Shown: positions 27,008 through 36,583, numbered from the stretch's first letter. The stretch is DNA of 64,000 bases from Vibrio amylolyticus (GCF_023145695.1 NZ_JAJHVV010000002.1:248001-312000), one strand, 5' to 3'. Translations and numbers: made by a program. Notes: generated by a model from the letters alone, not told the origin.

Positions 27008-27976
27008 ATGGGACAAGATCCGACACTCTTTTATGTACTACTCTTTTTTGCTGTGGTGTTTATCTCACAGGCTCTTATTCTTCCTGCCGCAGGGAGTAAG
27101 GCAAAGCACAAAGAGCTTTCCGATAGGCTTAAAGAGTCTCAATCTAATTTAGATGAAGAGACTCGATCGCTTCTCCAAGAGCACTATCTAAAAAGCCTTA
27201 CACCTATGGATAGAAAACTTGTACAGGTAAAAATACTATCCGATTTGAAAAAAAGTATAGAGCTATCAGGGTATGACTGGTCACTCAATCAGACGTTAAT
27301 GGTTACTTTTTGTATCGCTTTGGGCTCTTCTCTGATTCTACTTATATTAGGCCAACCATGGTTTGTAGAAATAGCTGCGTTTATTGGGGTTTGGGTCTTA
27401 ATGCACATGATGATACAGAGAAAAATTTCCCATCGCCTATCGACCTTTGAAGAGCAGTTGCCTGATGCGCTTGATATCATGCGACGAATGCTGCAAGCCG
27501 GCCAACCGGTCACTCAAGCATTTAATGAAGTTGGAACTGAAATGCCAGCGCCAATTGGTATTGAGTTTAAAAATACGTTCAATTTACTTAATTACGGTTA
27601 TGACATTCGCCTTGCCATTATGCAGATGGCCGAGAGGACACCTACTGTATCTATGTTAGCGTTTTCAAGCGCTGTGTTATTGCAGAAAGAGACGGGTGGT
27701 AATCTATCTGAGAACTTAGAAAAGGTATCTCATGTACTTAGGGCGCGATTTAAACTACAGAGAAAGATAAAGTCGATTTCAGCGGAGAGCCGAATGTCTG
27801 CTTGGATCTTAGTGCTATCCCCGTTCATTCTATTTGTGTTCATGTTTATTACCAACCCTGATTATGTTGCCCCTCTCTATGAAGATCCTAGAGGGATGAC
27901 ATTGGTCAGCGGGGGGATTGTGAGTCTGTTTTTCGGATCAATTTGGATACGTAATATCATCAATTTTGAGGTGTAA
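27008..27976 (+). CDS. tadB: Tad inner-membrane platform protein TadB
   Basis: This 322-residue type II secretion F-domain protein forms the inner-membrane platform with TadC. It has an N-terminal helix, a central pair of helices (about 95-140), the cytoplasmic GspF-like domain with the LPDALDIMRRMLQAGQPVTQAF motif, and a C-terminal pair of helices. The stop lies 1 nt before the tadC ATG. Confidence 0.92.
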   Translation: MGQDPTLFYVLLFFAVVFISQALILPAAGSKAKHKELSDRLKESQSNLDEETRSLLQEHYLKSLTPMDRKLVQVKILSDLKKSIELSGYDWSLNQTLMVTFCIALGSSLILLILGQPWFVEIAAFIGVWVLMHMMIQRKISHRLSTFEEQLPDALDIMRRMLQAGQPVTQAFNEVGTEMPAPIGIEFKNTFNLLNYGYDIRLAIMQMAERTPTVSMLAFSSAVLLQKETGGNLSENLEKVSHVLRARFKLQRKIKSISAESRMSAWILVLSPFILFVFMFITNPDYVAPLYEDPRGMTLVSGGIVSLFFGSIWIRNIINFEV

Positions 27977-27977
27977 T

Positions 27978-28922
27978 ATGGAATCCATAATAGAGTTAAT
28001 TAAACAGATAGAAGTTGATGAACAGCTCTTTATTTTAGGCTTTATATTACTTTCTACGACGTTGCTTATTATGGCGGTAGTTTTTATTTTTGTGGGATTT
28101 AAATCGCCCTTGAAGAAAAAACTCGAAGAGATAAAAAAAGAGTCTGGGAGCAGTAATCTTAAGAAAAGCAGAAACCTAGATAATACGCTCGAATCTCTAG
28201 CGCCGATAATGACACCAAAAGACAGTAAAGAGCGAGAGAGTGTTAGACATAAACTGATGCATGCGGGCTACCATGATGCTGATGCATTAACGGTTTTCTA
28301 TGCCGTTAAGGTATTTACTTTTGTTATTGGCTTGATGATTTCTGGACTCTTTTATTACTTCGCACCGGATTTAGGCTCTCTGAATATCATCATGATGGGG
28401 AGTGTAACACTTGGAATGTTTGCACCTAATATCGTTATTGCCCAAATGATCAAAGCTCGTCAATCCAAAATAAAAAGAGGGGTTCCAGATGCGTTAGATT
28501 TACTCGTGGTGTGTAGTGAGTCAGGTCTAGGGTTTACTTCGGCACTTCGTCGAGTTGCCGATGAATTAGTGATATCTCACCCTGAGTTTGCCGATGAACT
28601 TGATACAGTATGTGCAAAAATAAAAGCCGGTGTTGAGATGTCTGATGCCTTTGAAGACTTAGTAGAGCGAACCGGTGTGACTGAAATTATGGGACTAGTC
28701 AAAATGCTTGCTCATGCTTCTCGAATTGGTGGCAGTATTTCTCAAACATTGCGTGAATACACTGAAGATTTTAGAGATCGCCGAAATCAAGAGATTGAAG
28801 AAATAGCAGCAAAAATCCCTACAAAAATGATTTTCCCATTGCTGATATTCATCTGGCCTTGCTTTTTTATAGTGGCGATAGGTCCTTCAATGCTCAGTAT
28901 CACCGCGTCGTTTGGTAACTAA
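27978..28922 (+). CDS. tadC: Tad inner-membrane platform protein TadC
   Basis: This 314-residue paralogue of TadB has the F-domain core GVPDALDLLVVCSESGLGFTSALRRVADE…and membrane helices at both ends. The ATG at 27978 is preferred to the upstream TTG at 27966, which lies inside tadB, because GAGGTG precedes it at suitable spacing. It forms the platform with TadB and is followed after 9 nt by tadD. Confidence 0.92.
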   Translation: MESIIELIKQIEVDEQLFILGFILLSTTLLIMAVVFIFVGFKSPLKKKLEEIKKESGSSNLKKSRNLDNTLESLAPIMTPKDSKERESVRHKLMHAGYHDADALTVFYAVKVFTFVIGLMISGLFYYFAPDLGSLNIIMMGSVTLGMFAPNIVIAQMIKARQSKIKRGVPDALDLLVVCSESGLGFTSALRRVADELVISHPEFADELDTVCAKIKAGVEMSDAFEDLVERTGVTEIMGLVKMLAHASRIGGSISQTLREYTEDFRDRRNQEIEEIAAKIPTKMIFPLLIFIWPCFFIVAIGPSMLSITASFGN

Positions 28923-28931
28923 GGAATATTT

Positions 28932-29963
28932 ATGAAAGGATATAAGTTAATCGCTGGTATAGGTTTATCATTGTTATTGACCTCGTGTGCTAGTGAGCCT
29001 GAAAAGCCAAGCTTCGATACAACGCTATATGACGGTCGCCCTGTGGATACGTTGACTTCGGATGCACCACCACTTAATGAAAAAGAAGCGATTACACGTG
29101 GTGATATTGCACTTAGTCGAAATAATATCGATTTAGCTTTGTATGAATATATCCGTTCGCTCTCATTCCCTGATGGCCAGTATCATGATAAATCACTTTA
29201 TAATATTGGCCGCATTCATCAGTCTCGTGGAAATCTGGAATTGGCTGAAAAAGCGTATTCGATAGCACTGGAAGAGAATCCAAATAATGTACAGGTATTG
29301 GAACATTTAGGGAGTATTTATGCGAAATCGGGGGATGTAGAACAGGGCTATAGTTACTATTTACGAGCTCTCAATGCCGACCAAGTTCGTTTAAATAGTG
29401 TATCAACACTTCAACAAGATGATTTGGTTAAACCTGAAGACGTTGAGATACTTCAAATTGACAGTGACTCTCCCGTTACCGCTTATATGGGGCTTGGTGT
29501 GTTAACGGATGTCAAAGCGAATCATAGTTTAGCGCAGGCGTTTTATAAAAAAGCGCTACTCATTGACCCTCGCTCAGTTAAAGTTCAAATAAATACAGGT
29601 TATTCGTATTACATGTCGGGTGATTACAAAACGGCATTGAGGTACACCTTGTCTGCGCTAGAGAAAGAGCCCAATAATGAAAAAGCTCAAAATAACCTAG
29701 CACTTATCTATTTAAGTAGAGGTGAAATCAAACGAGCAATTAATGTATTTATGCGTCAGATGGAGGCAGCCGAAGCGCTTAATAACGTAGGTTACTTCCT
29801 GATTCTTCAAGGTCATCCAGATAAAGCGGTTCCGTACTTGCAGCAAGCTATAGATAAGAAGCCGTCGTATTACAAGGTTGCGAATGAAAACTTAGAAAGA
29901 GCACTTGCCGAAGTAAGAGCAAAGACGATTGAAGATTCTGTAGATATGGAGACCCAGCAGTAG
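28932..29963 (+). CDS. tadD: TPR lipoprotein TadD
   Basis: This 343-residue lipoprotein has lipobox LTSC (Cys19) and several tetratricopeptide repeats (e.g. GRIHQSRGNLELAEKAYSIALEENPNN, LALIYLSRGEIKRAINVFM). TadD-type lipoproteins assist the secretin in Tad systems. It is the last gene of the locus, followed by the terminator at 30003-30036. The order tadG-tadE-tadF before tadZ, rather than after tadD as in Aggregatibacter, is a layout difference. Confidence 0.9.
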   Translation: MKGYKLIAGIGLSLLLTSCASEPEKPSFDTTLYDGRPVDTLTSDAPPLNEKEAITRGDIALSRNNIDLALYEYIRSLSFPDGQYHDKSLYNIGRIHQSRGNLELAEKAYSIALEENPNNVQVLEHLGSIYAKSGDVEQGYSYYLRALNADQVRLNSVSTLQQDDLVKPEDVEILQIDSDSPVTAYMGLGVLTDVKANHSLAQAFYKKALLIDPRSVKVQINTGYSYYMSGDYKTALRYTLSALEKEPNNEKAQNNLALIYLSRGEIKRAINVFMRQMEAAEALNNVGYFLILQGHPDKAVPYLQQAIDKKPSYYKVANENLERALAEVRAKTIEDSVDMETQQ

Positions 29964-30002
29964 AATTGATGGACTAGGTTAAGAATAGAAAAATACACAA
30001 GA

Positions 30003-30036
30003 AAGAAGGAGAGTGTGAACTCTCCTTCTTTTATTT
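30003..30036. terminator. Intrinsic terminator at end of Tad locus
   Basis: The perfect 12-bp stem AAGAAGGAGAGT / ACTCTCCTTCTT with tetraloop GTGA is followed by TTTATTT. It lies 39 nt after the tadD stop and before the converging chrA gene. Confidence 0.92.
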
Positions 30037-30053
30037 CGATTTAGGTTTTAGGT

Positions 30054-31199
30054 TTATAGCAATCCAGTGGCGATTCCTGAAAGAGCAAAGAAGATAACCA
30101 TCCACACAATTGGAAGCTTTAACTGCTTTAGTAAAAAGAAGCCAACCAGTACTAAAGATATGTCTAAACCACTGAACACCGCACTGGTAAAGACTGGTTG
30201 GTACAATGCAGCTATCAATAGGCCGACAACCGACGCATTCACACCAGATATTGCCCCAGAAACTTTAGGCATTCTCGCTAATTTCTGCCAGTTCTTTAGT
30301 ACGCCAAGCAGTAGTAAGAACCCTGGTAAAAATACCGCAAGCGTTGCAACCATTGCACCTAATACAGGGCTATCTGGAAGCATTTCATAGCCAATATACG
30401 TCGCAAAAGTGAACATTGGGCCTGGTACTGCTTGTGCGGCTGCATAGCCTGTTAGGAAGGCGTCTGTGCTGATTTGATCACCAACGATATTTTGCAGAAG
30501 AGGAAGCACAACGTGACCGCCACCAAAAACGAGACTCCCTGCCTGAAAGAAATCACTGAATAGCGCAATACTTGGTGCGATATGAGTAACGAAAGGAATC
30601 GCTAGCAACAGGACGCCAAACGTAACTAAAGGCCATAACGATGGCTTGAATGGTGTACGGTCATCTTGTGGCTCAGAGCTGGCGAGGTATTTTATGCCTA
30701 GAAGCCCTGAAGCTGTTAAGATCGCGATCTGAGTACTAATGCTAGGCACGATTAACAGTGCTACAGCCGTCATGATGGCAATTGCGACAGTAAGAGTCTG
30801 CTTACAGAAGTTTTTGTACATCCCCCAGGCGGCATCTGCTACTACCACAACAGCAAGTAACTTCAGTCCATGAATAACACTTTGAAATAGGGTGTTCTCG
30901 GTCAGTTGGCTGCTTAATACCGCTAAAGCGAGCATGATGAGTATTGAGGGCAACGTAAAGCCCAGAAAGGCCATACAAGCGCCACCTAATCCTCCCTTTT
31001 TATAACCAAGAGCAAAGCCCACTTGGCTAGAGCCAGGCCCAGGTAAGAACTGACTCAGGGCGACTATTTGTCCATATTCATCATCGCTGAGCCACTTACG
31101 TTTTTCGACAAATGCATTGCGAAAATAGCCTATATGAGCAGCAGGCCCGCCAAAGCTTATCCAGCCTAAGGCAAAAAAGGTTTTAAATATTGATAACAT
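30054..31199 (-). CDS. chrA: Chromate transporter ChrA family
   Basis: This 381-residue inner-membrane protein consists of two homologous halves of the chromate-ion-transporter (CHR) family. The N-half signature FGGPAAHIGYFRNAFVEKRKWLSDDEY and the P-G-P motif LSQFLPGPGSSQVGFALGY are present. The C half has the matching SLVFGGGHVVLPLL and AAQAVPGPMFTFATYIGY. The long two-domain form is linked with chromate efflux in other bacteria; the true substrate here is untested. It is divergent from a LysR gene, with a near-perfect 20-bp dyad in the 148-nt gap. Confidence 0.9.
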   Translation of the reverse strand: MLSIFKTFFALGWISFGGPAAHIGYFRNAFVEKRKWLSDDEYGQIVALSQFLPGPGSSQVGFALGYKKGGLGGACMAFLGFTLPSILIMLALAVLSSQLTENTLFQSVIHGLKLLAVVVVADAAWGMYKNFCKQTLTVAIAIMTAVALLIVPSISTQIAILTASGLLGIKYLASSEPQDDRTPFKPSLWPLVTFGVLLLAIPFVTHIAPSIALFSDFFQAGSLVFGGGHVVLPLLQNIVGDQISTDAFLTGYAAAQAVPGPMFTFATYIGYEMLPDSPVLGAMVATLAVFLPGFLLLLGVLKNWQKLARMPKVSGAISGVNASVVGLLIAALYQPVFTSAVFSGLDISLVLVGFFLLKQLKLPIVWMVIFFALSGIATGLL

Positions 31200-31273
31200 T
31201 ATTGCTCTCTGTGTCTCTATTCAGATTTTGATTCGTTGCTACTGTATGAAATGAACTAAAATGATTCAAATTG

Positions 31274-31293
31274 ATAGTTTTAATTGAAACTAT
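31274..31293. promoter_or_regulatory. LysR-type dyad between chrA and LysR gene
   Basis: ATAGTTTTAATTGAAACTAT is an inverted repeat with 9 of 10 pairs matching and contains the T-N11-A pattern of LysR boxes. It lies 55 nt before the LysR start and 75 nt before the chrA start, as expected for autoregulation plus control of the divergent gene. Confidence 0.55.
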
Positions 31294-31347
31294 GAATAAT
31301 ATAGGATTAAAAGAGCAATGAAAAAACAACGGAAGCAGTGTTGGTGA

Positions 31348-32268
31348 ATGATGAGTGAGATTAACTGGAAAAACATAGATTTAAACCTACTAGTCACATT
31401 TTCACAGCTATATAAATATCGAAGCGTGAGCGTAGCGGCGGAAAAAAGTTTTATTAGCCAGTCGGCTATGAGTCATGGACTGTCACGATTAAGGCTACTT
31501 TTTGATGATCGACTTTTTGAGCGGAAAGGGCATCAAATGGAGCCAACGGAATACGCACATCAAGTTGCGCCATTGATAAGCCAGCTATTGAATAGCGTTT
31601 CTAATGAGTTATTAGCTAAAGAGCCCTTTATGCCTGAGAATTACACTGGGGTATGTCGAATAGGGCTAACTGACTATGCTGAGTTTATTTTTGCACCACA
31701 ACTCTACGACGCGATTAGAAATAGTGCACCACGATCGCAAGTCAGTTTCATTAATGTGAACCGTAATAATTACATCAAGCTTGTAGAGAGTGAGAAGCTA
31801 GATGCGGTGATTGGCAGTATTCCGAATGTCGATGAATTATTTGAATCGAGCCATCTATACACCGAAAAACATGTCTGTTTATTCGATCCTAGCTGTGTTG
31901 AAGTGAATGAAACCTCAAGCGTAGATAGCTTTTCCAATATAGATCACGCATTAGTGAGTGCAGATGGAAGCTTGACTACCCAGGTTGACAAGAAACTAGA
32001 GGAGTTTGGCCTAACTCGGAAAGTGACAGTAGCATCGAGAAATTTCCTATCGATTCGTAGCTTATTAAAAAGCCGTCATTTGGTAGCGATTGTTCCGCAG
32101 TTAATGGCCAATACAGACGCTTTTAATGATCAACTAGCCACTAGCCCCCCGCCCGTCGAGGTACCTGATTTTGATATATTGTTATTATGGCTCAGAAGTA
32201 AGAACAAAGAGGATAAAAACGAATGGCTACGCAGCCTAATCCTTGATGTGGTTGGCTCATATAGATAA
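31348..32268 (+). CDS. LysR-family regulator divergent from chrA
   Basis: The 306-residue protein has an N-terminal winged helix (DLNLLVTFSQLYKYRSVSVAAEKSFISQSAMSHGLSRLRLLFDDRLFERKG), of the NodD/LeuO-like branch, and a C-terminal effector domain. ATG codons at 31348 and 31351 are both possible; the ribosome site is weak. It probably regulates chrA (inference from divergence and the dyad). It converges on the PAP2 gene with only 8 nt between stops and no visible terminator. Confidence 0.85.
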   Translation: MMSEINWKNIDLNLLVTFSQLYKYRSVSVAAEKSFISQSAMSHGLSRLRLLFDDRLFERKGHQMEPTEYAHQVAPLISQLLNSVSNELLAKEPFMPENYTGVCRIGLTDYAEFIFAPQLYDAIRNSAPRSQVSFINVNRNNYIKLVESEKLDAVIGSIPNVDELFESSHLYTEKHVCLFDPSCVEVNETSSVDSFSNIDHALVSADGSLTTQVDKKLEEFGLTRKVTVASRNFLSIRSLLKSRHLVAIVPQLMANTDAFNDQLATSPPPVEVPDFDILLLWLRSKNKEDKNEWLRSLILDVVGSYR

Positions 32269-32276
32269 CTCAATGT

Positions 32277-33359
32277 CTAAGTGAGTTTAGTGAGTGATGC
32301 ACCTACGATTTTCCACATAATAACAGTCATGATGGCACTGACATAGCCGTCAATGGCGTAATGCCAAGCAAGGTGAACTGATCCAATTTGTATTAAAAGT
32401 GCATTTGCCCACATAAAACAGCCAAGAGTTTTATTTTTCCTGTAGCTTCCCATTGCCATTAAGACAGCAATAGACACATGCATACTTGGCATCGCTGATA
32501 TGCCAATACCAATACCGCCATCACGATTAAGATACTTCAGCCAAAGCATGTCTTGGACATCAAGTGCCCACAGAGGAGGAAAACCTATTTCCATGAGCTG
32601 TCGGCTTTGTGTGGTTAAAATATCAAGGAGAGGAAGAAAGTCGTTGTGCTCTGGGTTGAGTAAATGCATATAGCAAGGACCGGCAGACGATAGAATCGTT
32701 GCGGATATTCCACCAATAAGTAGCCAACTAAGAAGAAAACTGAGTAGGTACTGGTTTCGAATCAGTTTTTCACGTCTATCTATTATGAAATAGAGAAGTG
32801 ACCCCCACATAAAAAAAAACCACAAGTGGTAAATAAAGTTGATGATAAACGTCGCATATTGGTTGGAGAAAACGGCGTGGGTCCATTCCCAGGGAGATGT
32901 GCCAAAGTGTAGCCATTTATCTAATTGGTAAAAGAGAAGATCATATTCAAAAGGGTGTAAATCGGGGATAAGAGACTTTAAATAGGAATAGCTAGAGATA
33001 GTGATATTGAGAGTAAGCATCAACAATGCAAAAGAAATCGCTTTAGATAAAGGGTTGAAGAAGGATAAAACCTTCCTTCCATAATGAGTCAGTGGGCTAG
33101 GCACTCGGTGGTACAACATATAGCCGTAATAATATGCGCTCCAAGTAAAAAAGGAGATGTAGCACATGCTAGCGAGGCTTTTTAGGTAAGAGAATGCATT
33201 GTACTGGTAGCTTAATTGAACGTTCATTAAGTGAAGTACTAGATAGATCCCCACACTACTTAATAGGGCATAGACATAGATAAATTTGTCTTCTAGAAGG
33301 GTAACTTTGATGCTTTTCCACTGAGTAACATAGCCTTTCCTTTTTGGCGTAGAATCCAT
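32277..33359 (-). CDS. PAP2-superfamily membrane enzyme (IPC-synthase-like)
   Basis: This 360-residue polytopic membrane protein has the PAP2 active-site motifs SAGPCY (226-231), PSMHVS (291-296, catalytic His) and HLAWHYAIDG (329-338, second His and Asp). The arrangement resembles Aur1/inositol-phosphotransferase-type PAP2 proteins rather than simple lipid phosphatases. It may move or remove a phospho-head group or polyprenyl phosphate. Upstream lies a (TTTCTA)9 repeat and an O-antigen-ligase-like gene on the same strand, suggesting a joint role in surface glycan or lipid modification (inference). The substrate cannot be named. Confidence 0.75.
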   Translation of the reverse strand: MDSTPKRKGYVTQWKSIKVTLLEDKFIYVYALLSSVGIYLVLHLMNVQLSYQYNAFSYLKSLASMCYISFFTWSAYYYGYMLYHRVPSPLTHYGRKVLSFFNPLSKAISFALLMLTLNITISSYSYLKSLIPDLHPFEYDLLFYQLDKWLHFGTSPWEWTHAVFSNQYATFIINFIYHLWFFFMWGSLLYFIIDRREKLIRNQYLLSFLLSWLLIGGISATILSSAGPCYMHLLNPEHNDFLPLLDILTTQSRQLMEIGFPPLWALDVQDMLWLKYLNRDGGIGIGISAMPSMHVSIAVLMAMGSYRKNKTLGCFMWANALLIQIGSVHLAWHYAIDGYVSAIMTVIMWKIVGASLTKLT

Positions 33360-33424
33360 ACAGCTCTTTTCTCCATAGCGTTATGGCTTATTATGAGCAT
33401 AGACAAGAAATGCTTTACTCATTA

Positions 33425-33478
33425 TTTCTATTTCTATTTCTATTTCTATTTCTATTTCTATTTCTATTTCTATTTCTA
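33425..33478. repeat. Nine perfect TTTCTA hexanucleotide repeats
   Basis: Fifty-four bases consist of nine exact copies of TTTCTA (TAGAAA on the - strand). The tract lies in the 139-nt gap between two - strand genes, 66-119 nt before the PAP2 start. Perfect short tandem repeats of this length are prone to slippage; here each step would shift promoter or leader spacing by 6 bp and not alter a reading frame. Confidence 0.97.
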
Positions 33479-33498
33479 AATAGGATCTCTGTAGACCA

Positions 33499-34881
33499 TT
33501 ACTTATTAGGCTGCTCAGGTAATAGGCATTCATACCCTAGCCATAATTGAGCTTTCACAGTAGATGCCTGCTCTACTTGTGGATACAGATCAACGCGTTG
33601 TTTTACTTTATTGGTGACGAAAAAGATACACAGAACGGAAACACTGATAATGATCACGTGTTGTAAATAAGAGCTATGGCGTATCAACGAAGGTGCAGGT
33701 TTAATGCTCGCCCAATACATAGCCAAACTAAATGCGGCGAGTAATTGGCTAATAGGGGAGTCGAGTACTCCAGAAATAAGACTGTAACTAAGGCCTATGA
33801 GTAGGCTTAGCCCAGTTACACGTACCATTTGATTCTTAGTTCTAGAAACTGAAATAAACCCATAAGTAATCAGTAGAAGATATGAGATAAGAGGAATGAT
33901 TCCCCAGCTAACGCTACTCCATTGAGGTGATGGTAAAGGCTCAGAAAAATTTTCTTTAAGGCATAAGAATGAGTCGCCACCTAACCCCCAGAAGCTAGTT
34001 TGTGAAAACGCCTCTAAATAGAGAACGACCTGCCCAGAGGATTCCGTTTTAATGCTGTTCCAGGTCAGGGCGCTGCCATTTAAGAACCACTCAGGAACAG
34101 GAGAAAGTAATATGAAGTGAAAAATAACGCCCCATATAATGGACTGAATCAGTAATACAACGATCTCTTTTCGCCAGTTCGCCTCTAACAAAGCCCATAA
34201 CAAGATTGAAAATACGCCTACTGCCGCAATTCCCTGTGCGTCGGTAGCCAAAATAGAGGTCACATTGAGAGCACAAATAACCTGCATTACGTAGTAGTAA
34301 TACTGTTTCCGCTTACAAATGATGGTGAGATAAAAAATAGGGATTAATAACCAAATCTGTACTTGGTTTATAAACCTAGGGTTAAGAATGGAATGGACAG
34401 ACTCTGGCAACTGCATATAGGCTCGAAACCAAAACACCGAGGCAACGGATAGAAACAGAAAGATGGATATCCACGAAAAATACTGGAAAACCAGTACCCT
34501 ATGATGGCGTAATATCGGCACTAAACTCGCCGCAACAATAGCAAGGCCGAGGATATAAAAATAATTTTCTTGCGCGCTCCACACATAAACTCGTTGCCAG
34601 TTTGCAATCGCAGCAAACGTAAATAGAGCCATGACAAGAGCGGTACATAGAGGGGTAACATTGCTGAAGGTAGACCAAAATTGCAGACGATGTTCTTTAA
34701 ACAGAGCGAGCCCTAAGCAGAATATAACAATGATGGCACAAACAAATAGTCTCTTAGAGTCATACATCCATAACGAATCACCACGAGTCATCACGGTATT
34801 AAAACTAAAAAACAAACAACCAATAAAAATAATGGAAAGCAATATCCTATTGGGCAGTTGCGCTTGCTTCATACACTCCAT
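33499..34881 (-). CDS. O-antigen-ligase-like polytopic membrane protein
   Basis: The protein has 460 residues with about ten to twelve predicted membrane helices and a large periplasmic loop around residues 260-320. The NPRFINQVQIW segment (about 166-176) resembles the RFxNQxQ motif of PglL/WaaL-type ligases (O-antigen ligase or O-oligosaccharyltransferase). I cannot place it in a named subfamily. ATG codons at 34881 and 34872 are both possible: AAGG lies very close to the first and GGAG close to the second. It precedes the PAP2 gene on the same strand across the hexanucleotide repeat. Confidence 0.6.
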   Translation of the reverse strand: MECMKQAQLPNRILLSIIFIGCLFFSFNTVMTRGDSLWMYDSKRLFVCAIIVIFCLGLALFKEHRLQFWSTFSNVTPLCTALVMALFTFAAIANWQRVYVWSAQENYFYILGLAIVAASLVPILRHHRVLVFQYFSWISIFLFLSVASVFWFRAYMQLPESVHSILNPRFINQVQIWLLIPIFYLTIICKRKQYYYYVMQVICALNVTSILATDAQGIAAVGVFSILLWALLEANWRKEIVVLLIQSIIWGVIFHFILLSPVPEWFLNGSALTWNSIKTESSGQVVLYLEAFSQTSFWGLGGDSFLCLKENFSEPLPSPQWSSVSWGIIPLISYLLLITYGFISVSRTKNQMVRVTGLSLLIGLSYSLISGVLDSPISQLLAAFSLAMYWASIKPAPSLIRHSSYLQHVIIISVSVLCIFFVTNKVKQRVDLYPQVEQASTVKAQLWLGYECLLPEQPNK

Positions 34882-34994
34882 AGCCTTTTGCTTTTTATAA
34901 GAGTGTAGACCAATCTTAGTGTACAGAGCGCCTTATAATAGGGTTTATCAGTAGTACTTAGCTTTTAGAGCGCGATATCTAAAACGGTTTAGAG

Positions 34995-36329
34995 CTACAA
35001 AGAGAATTTCACCCACTCTTTTCTTCTCCAACGTCTTGCCATAATTACGCCTCGGAACCATTCATCCAGTGCAATCGCCATCCATGCACCAAGCACACCA
35101 TAACCCCAGTGAACGCCGAATAGATAGCTCATACCCACGCCAATCCCCCACATACTCAGAATACCCATTTGAACCGGAAACTTAATATCGCCTGCGGCTT
35201 TAAGTGCAGAAATAAAGATGAGGTTGAAGACACGCCCTGCTTCAAGAAGGATTGAGCCAGCTAATAAACTTGCAGTCAGAACTACGATTTCAGGCTGCTG
35301 AGTAAAGAGGTTAATCAACTCAAAGCGAACAAAATAGATGGCAATCATCAACAAGACGGAAGTAAGAAATCCAGCCACAAAGTATTTTTGCACTCTAAGT
35401 AAAATCTCATCTGTCCAACCCTTACCGATGTAGTAGCCTGTTTGAATTTGAGTCGCTTGCCCAAGCGCGAGTGAAAAGGCAAACGCCAGCCTCGCGATGT
35501 TTTGCGCATAAGTGAAGGCTGCGAGAGAAGACGTGCCCATTTGTACAATGAAATACACGATGGCCATTTGTGCCATGTTATACGACAATACTTCCCCTGC
35601 GTTCATACCACCAATAGTCAAAATCTTACGGTAGATGTCTTTAGGGATGGTTCTAAATTGTGTGAAAGGCAATTCAATATCGGTCTTTTTAAGTGTGAGC
35701 CACATCATGATGGTTGCAATGACCTGGCTAATCACTGTAGCGACGGCAACCCCTTCTACGCCATAAACGGGGAGCCCAAAAGGTTGGTAAAGCGCAATAT
35801 AGTTACCGATGACGTTAATGACACCGGCAATCATATTAATCACCATCGGAGAGCGAGAGTAACCGTGGCTGCGTAATATCGTCGCTAAGACAATACCAAT
35901 CGTTAGGTTAAACGTCATAGCACCACTGATTACAAGATATTCATAGCCGTACTGTTCAACTTGAGCCTCTAATCCATATAAAGGCAGAAAATAGTGAGCG
36001 CCTAATACAGCCATTATGCTAAGTGCTATTCCAAGAATAACGGAGAGAAGAATACTAGCGACACCCACATAGGATGAGTCTTGAGTGCGAGAAGAGCCAT
36101 TGTATTGCGCAATAAGAATCCCCGTTCCACTACTGATCATTGTTGAAACAATAATTAAGAAAAAAGAGATTTGACCTATCACACCAACCGCTGAAACTGC
36201 TTTATCAGAATAGCCACTCAGCATGAATACATCGCTAGTATTCAGCGCTGTTCTTAATAAAATCTCAATGAATATAGGCCAAGTTAACGCAATGATACTC
36301 ATGCGTTTGTTCATCGTGGAGTTTGGCAT
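34995..36329 (-). CDS. MATE-family exporter, copy 1
   Basis: This 444-residue MATE (multidrug and toxic compound extrusion) transporter has twelve predicted helices and the family start RMSIIALTWPIFIEILLRTALNTSDVFMLS. The ATG at 36329 (MPNSTMNK) is preferred to 36359: GAGG precedes it with 6-nt spacing and its paralogue at 43824 starts at the same point. The two paralogues are alike along their whole length. A GalR-like operator lies 239 nt upstream at 36568, so it may belong to the galactoside regulon. The substrate is unknown; a general drug exporter is the other reading. Confidence 0.88.
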   Translation of the reverse strand: MPNSTMNKRMSIIALTWPIFIEILLRTALNTSDVFMLSGYSDKAVSAVGVIGQISFFLIIVSTMISSGTGILIAQYNGSSRTQDSSYVGVASILLSVILGIALSIMAVLGAHYFLPLYGLEAQVEQYGYEYLVISGAMTFNLTIGIVLATILRSHGYSRSPMVINMIAGVINVIGNYIALYQPFGLPVYGVEGVAVATVISQVIATIMMWLTLKKTDIELPFTQFRTIPKDIYRKILTIGGMNAGEVLSYNMAQMAIVYFIVQMGTSSLAAFTYAQNIARLAFAFSLALGQATQIQTGYYIGKGWTDEILLRVQKYFVAGFLTSVLLMIAIYFVRFELINLFTQQPEIVVLTASLLAGSILLEAGRVFNLIFISALKAAGDIKFPVQMGILSMWGIGVGMSYLFGVHWGYGVLGAWMAIALDEWFRGVIMARRWRRKEWVKFSL

Positions 36330-36567
36330 AATGCGCCTCAAGGGGAGTCGAGTGGGCAATTTTGGTCTAGAACCAAATCGAATGCTACCAACTCATTAAA
36401 AAGATCCTTATGGATAACGGTTAATGCTTAAAAAGACTATGCACTTCAACAATTGTAGAGGGGCGATGAACCGAAATTCATAGAAAACCCTTCAAAGCTT
36501 TATGAGATAGCGAAGTCAATACATTCACAAGCTTGTTGATAATGGAGAGTAGGTGGTGCTTATGGTG

Positions 36568-36583
36568 ATGTAATCGTTTCCAT
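36568..36583. promoter_or_regulatory. GalR-type operator, MATE/ABC divergent region (distal)
   Basis: ATGTAATCGTTTCCAT fits the core TGnAAnCGnTTnCA of the GalR/GalS operator. It lies in the 553-nt gap between the MATE gene (- strand) and the ABC operon (+ strand), 269 bp from the second operator at 36837. Confidence 0.6.

Noticed and set aside
33425..33478. The hexamer array as a CRISPR-like or coding repeat
   Set aside because: No unique spacers exist between units and no reading frame with a ribosome site spans it.
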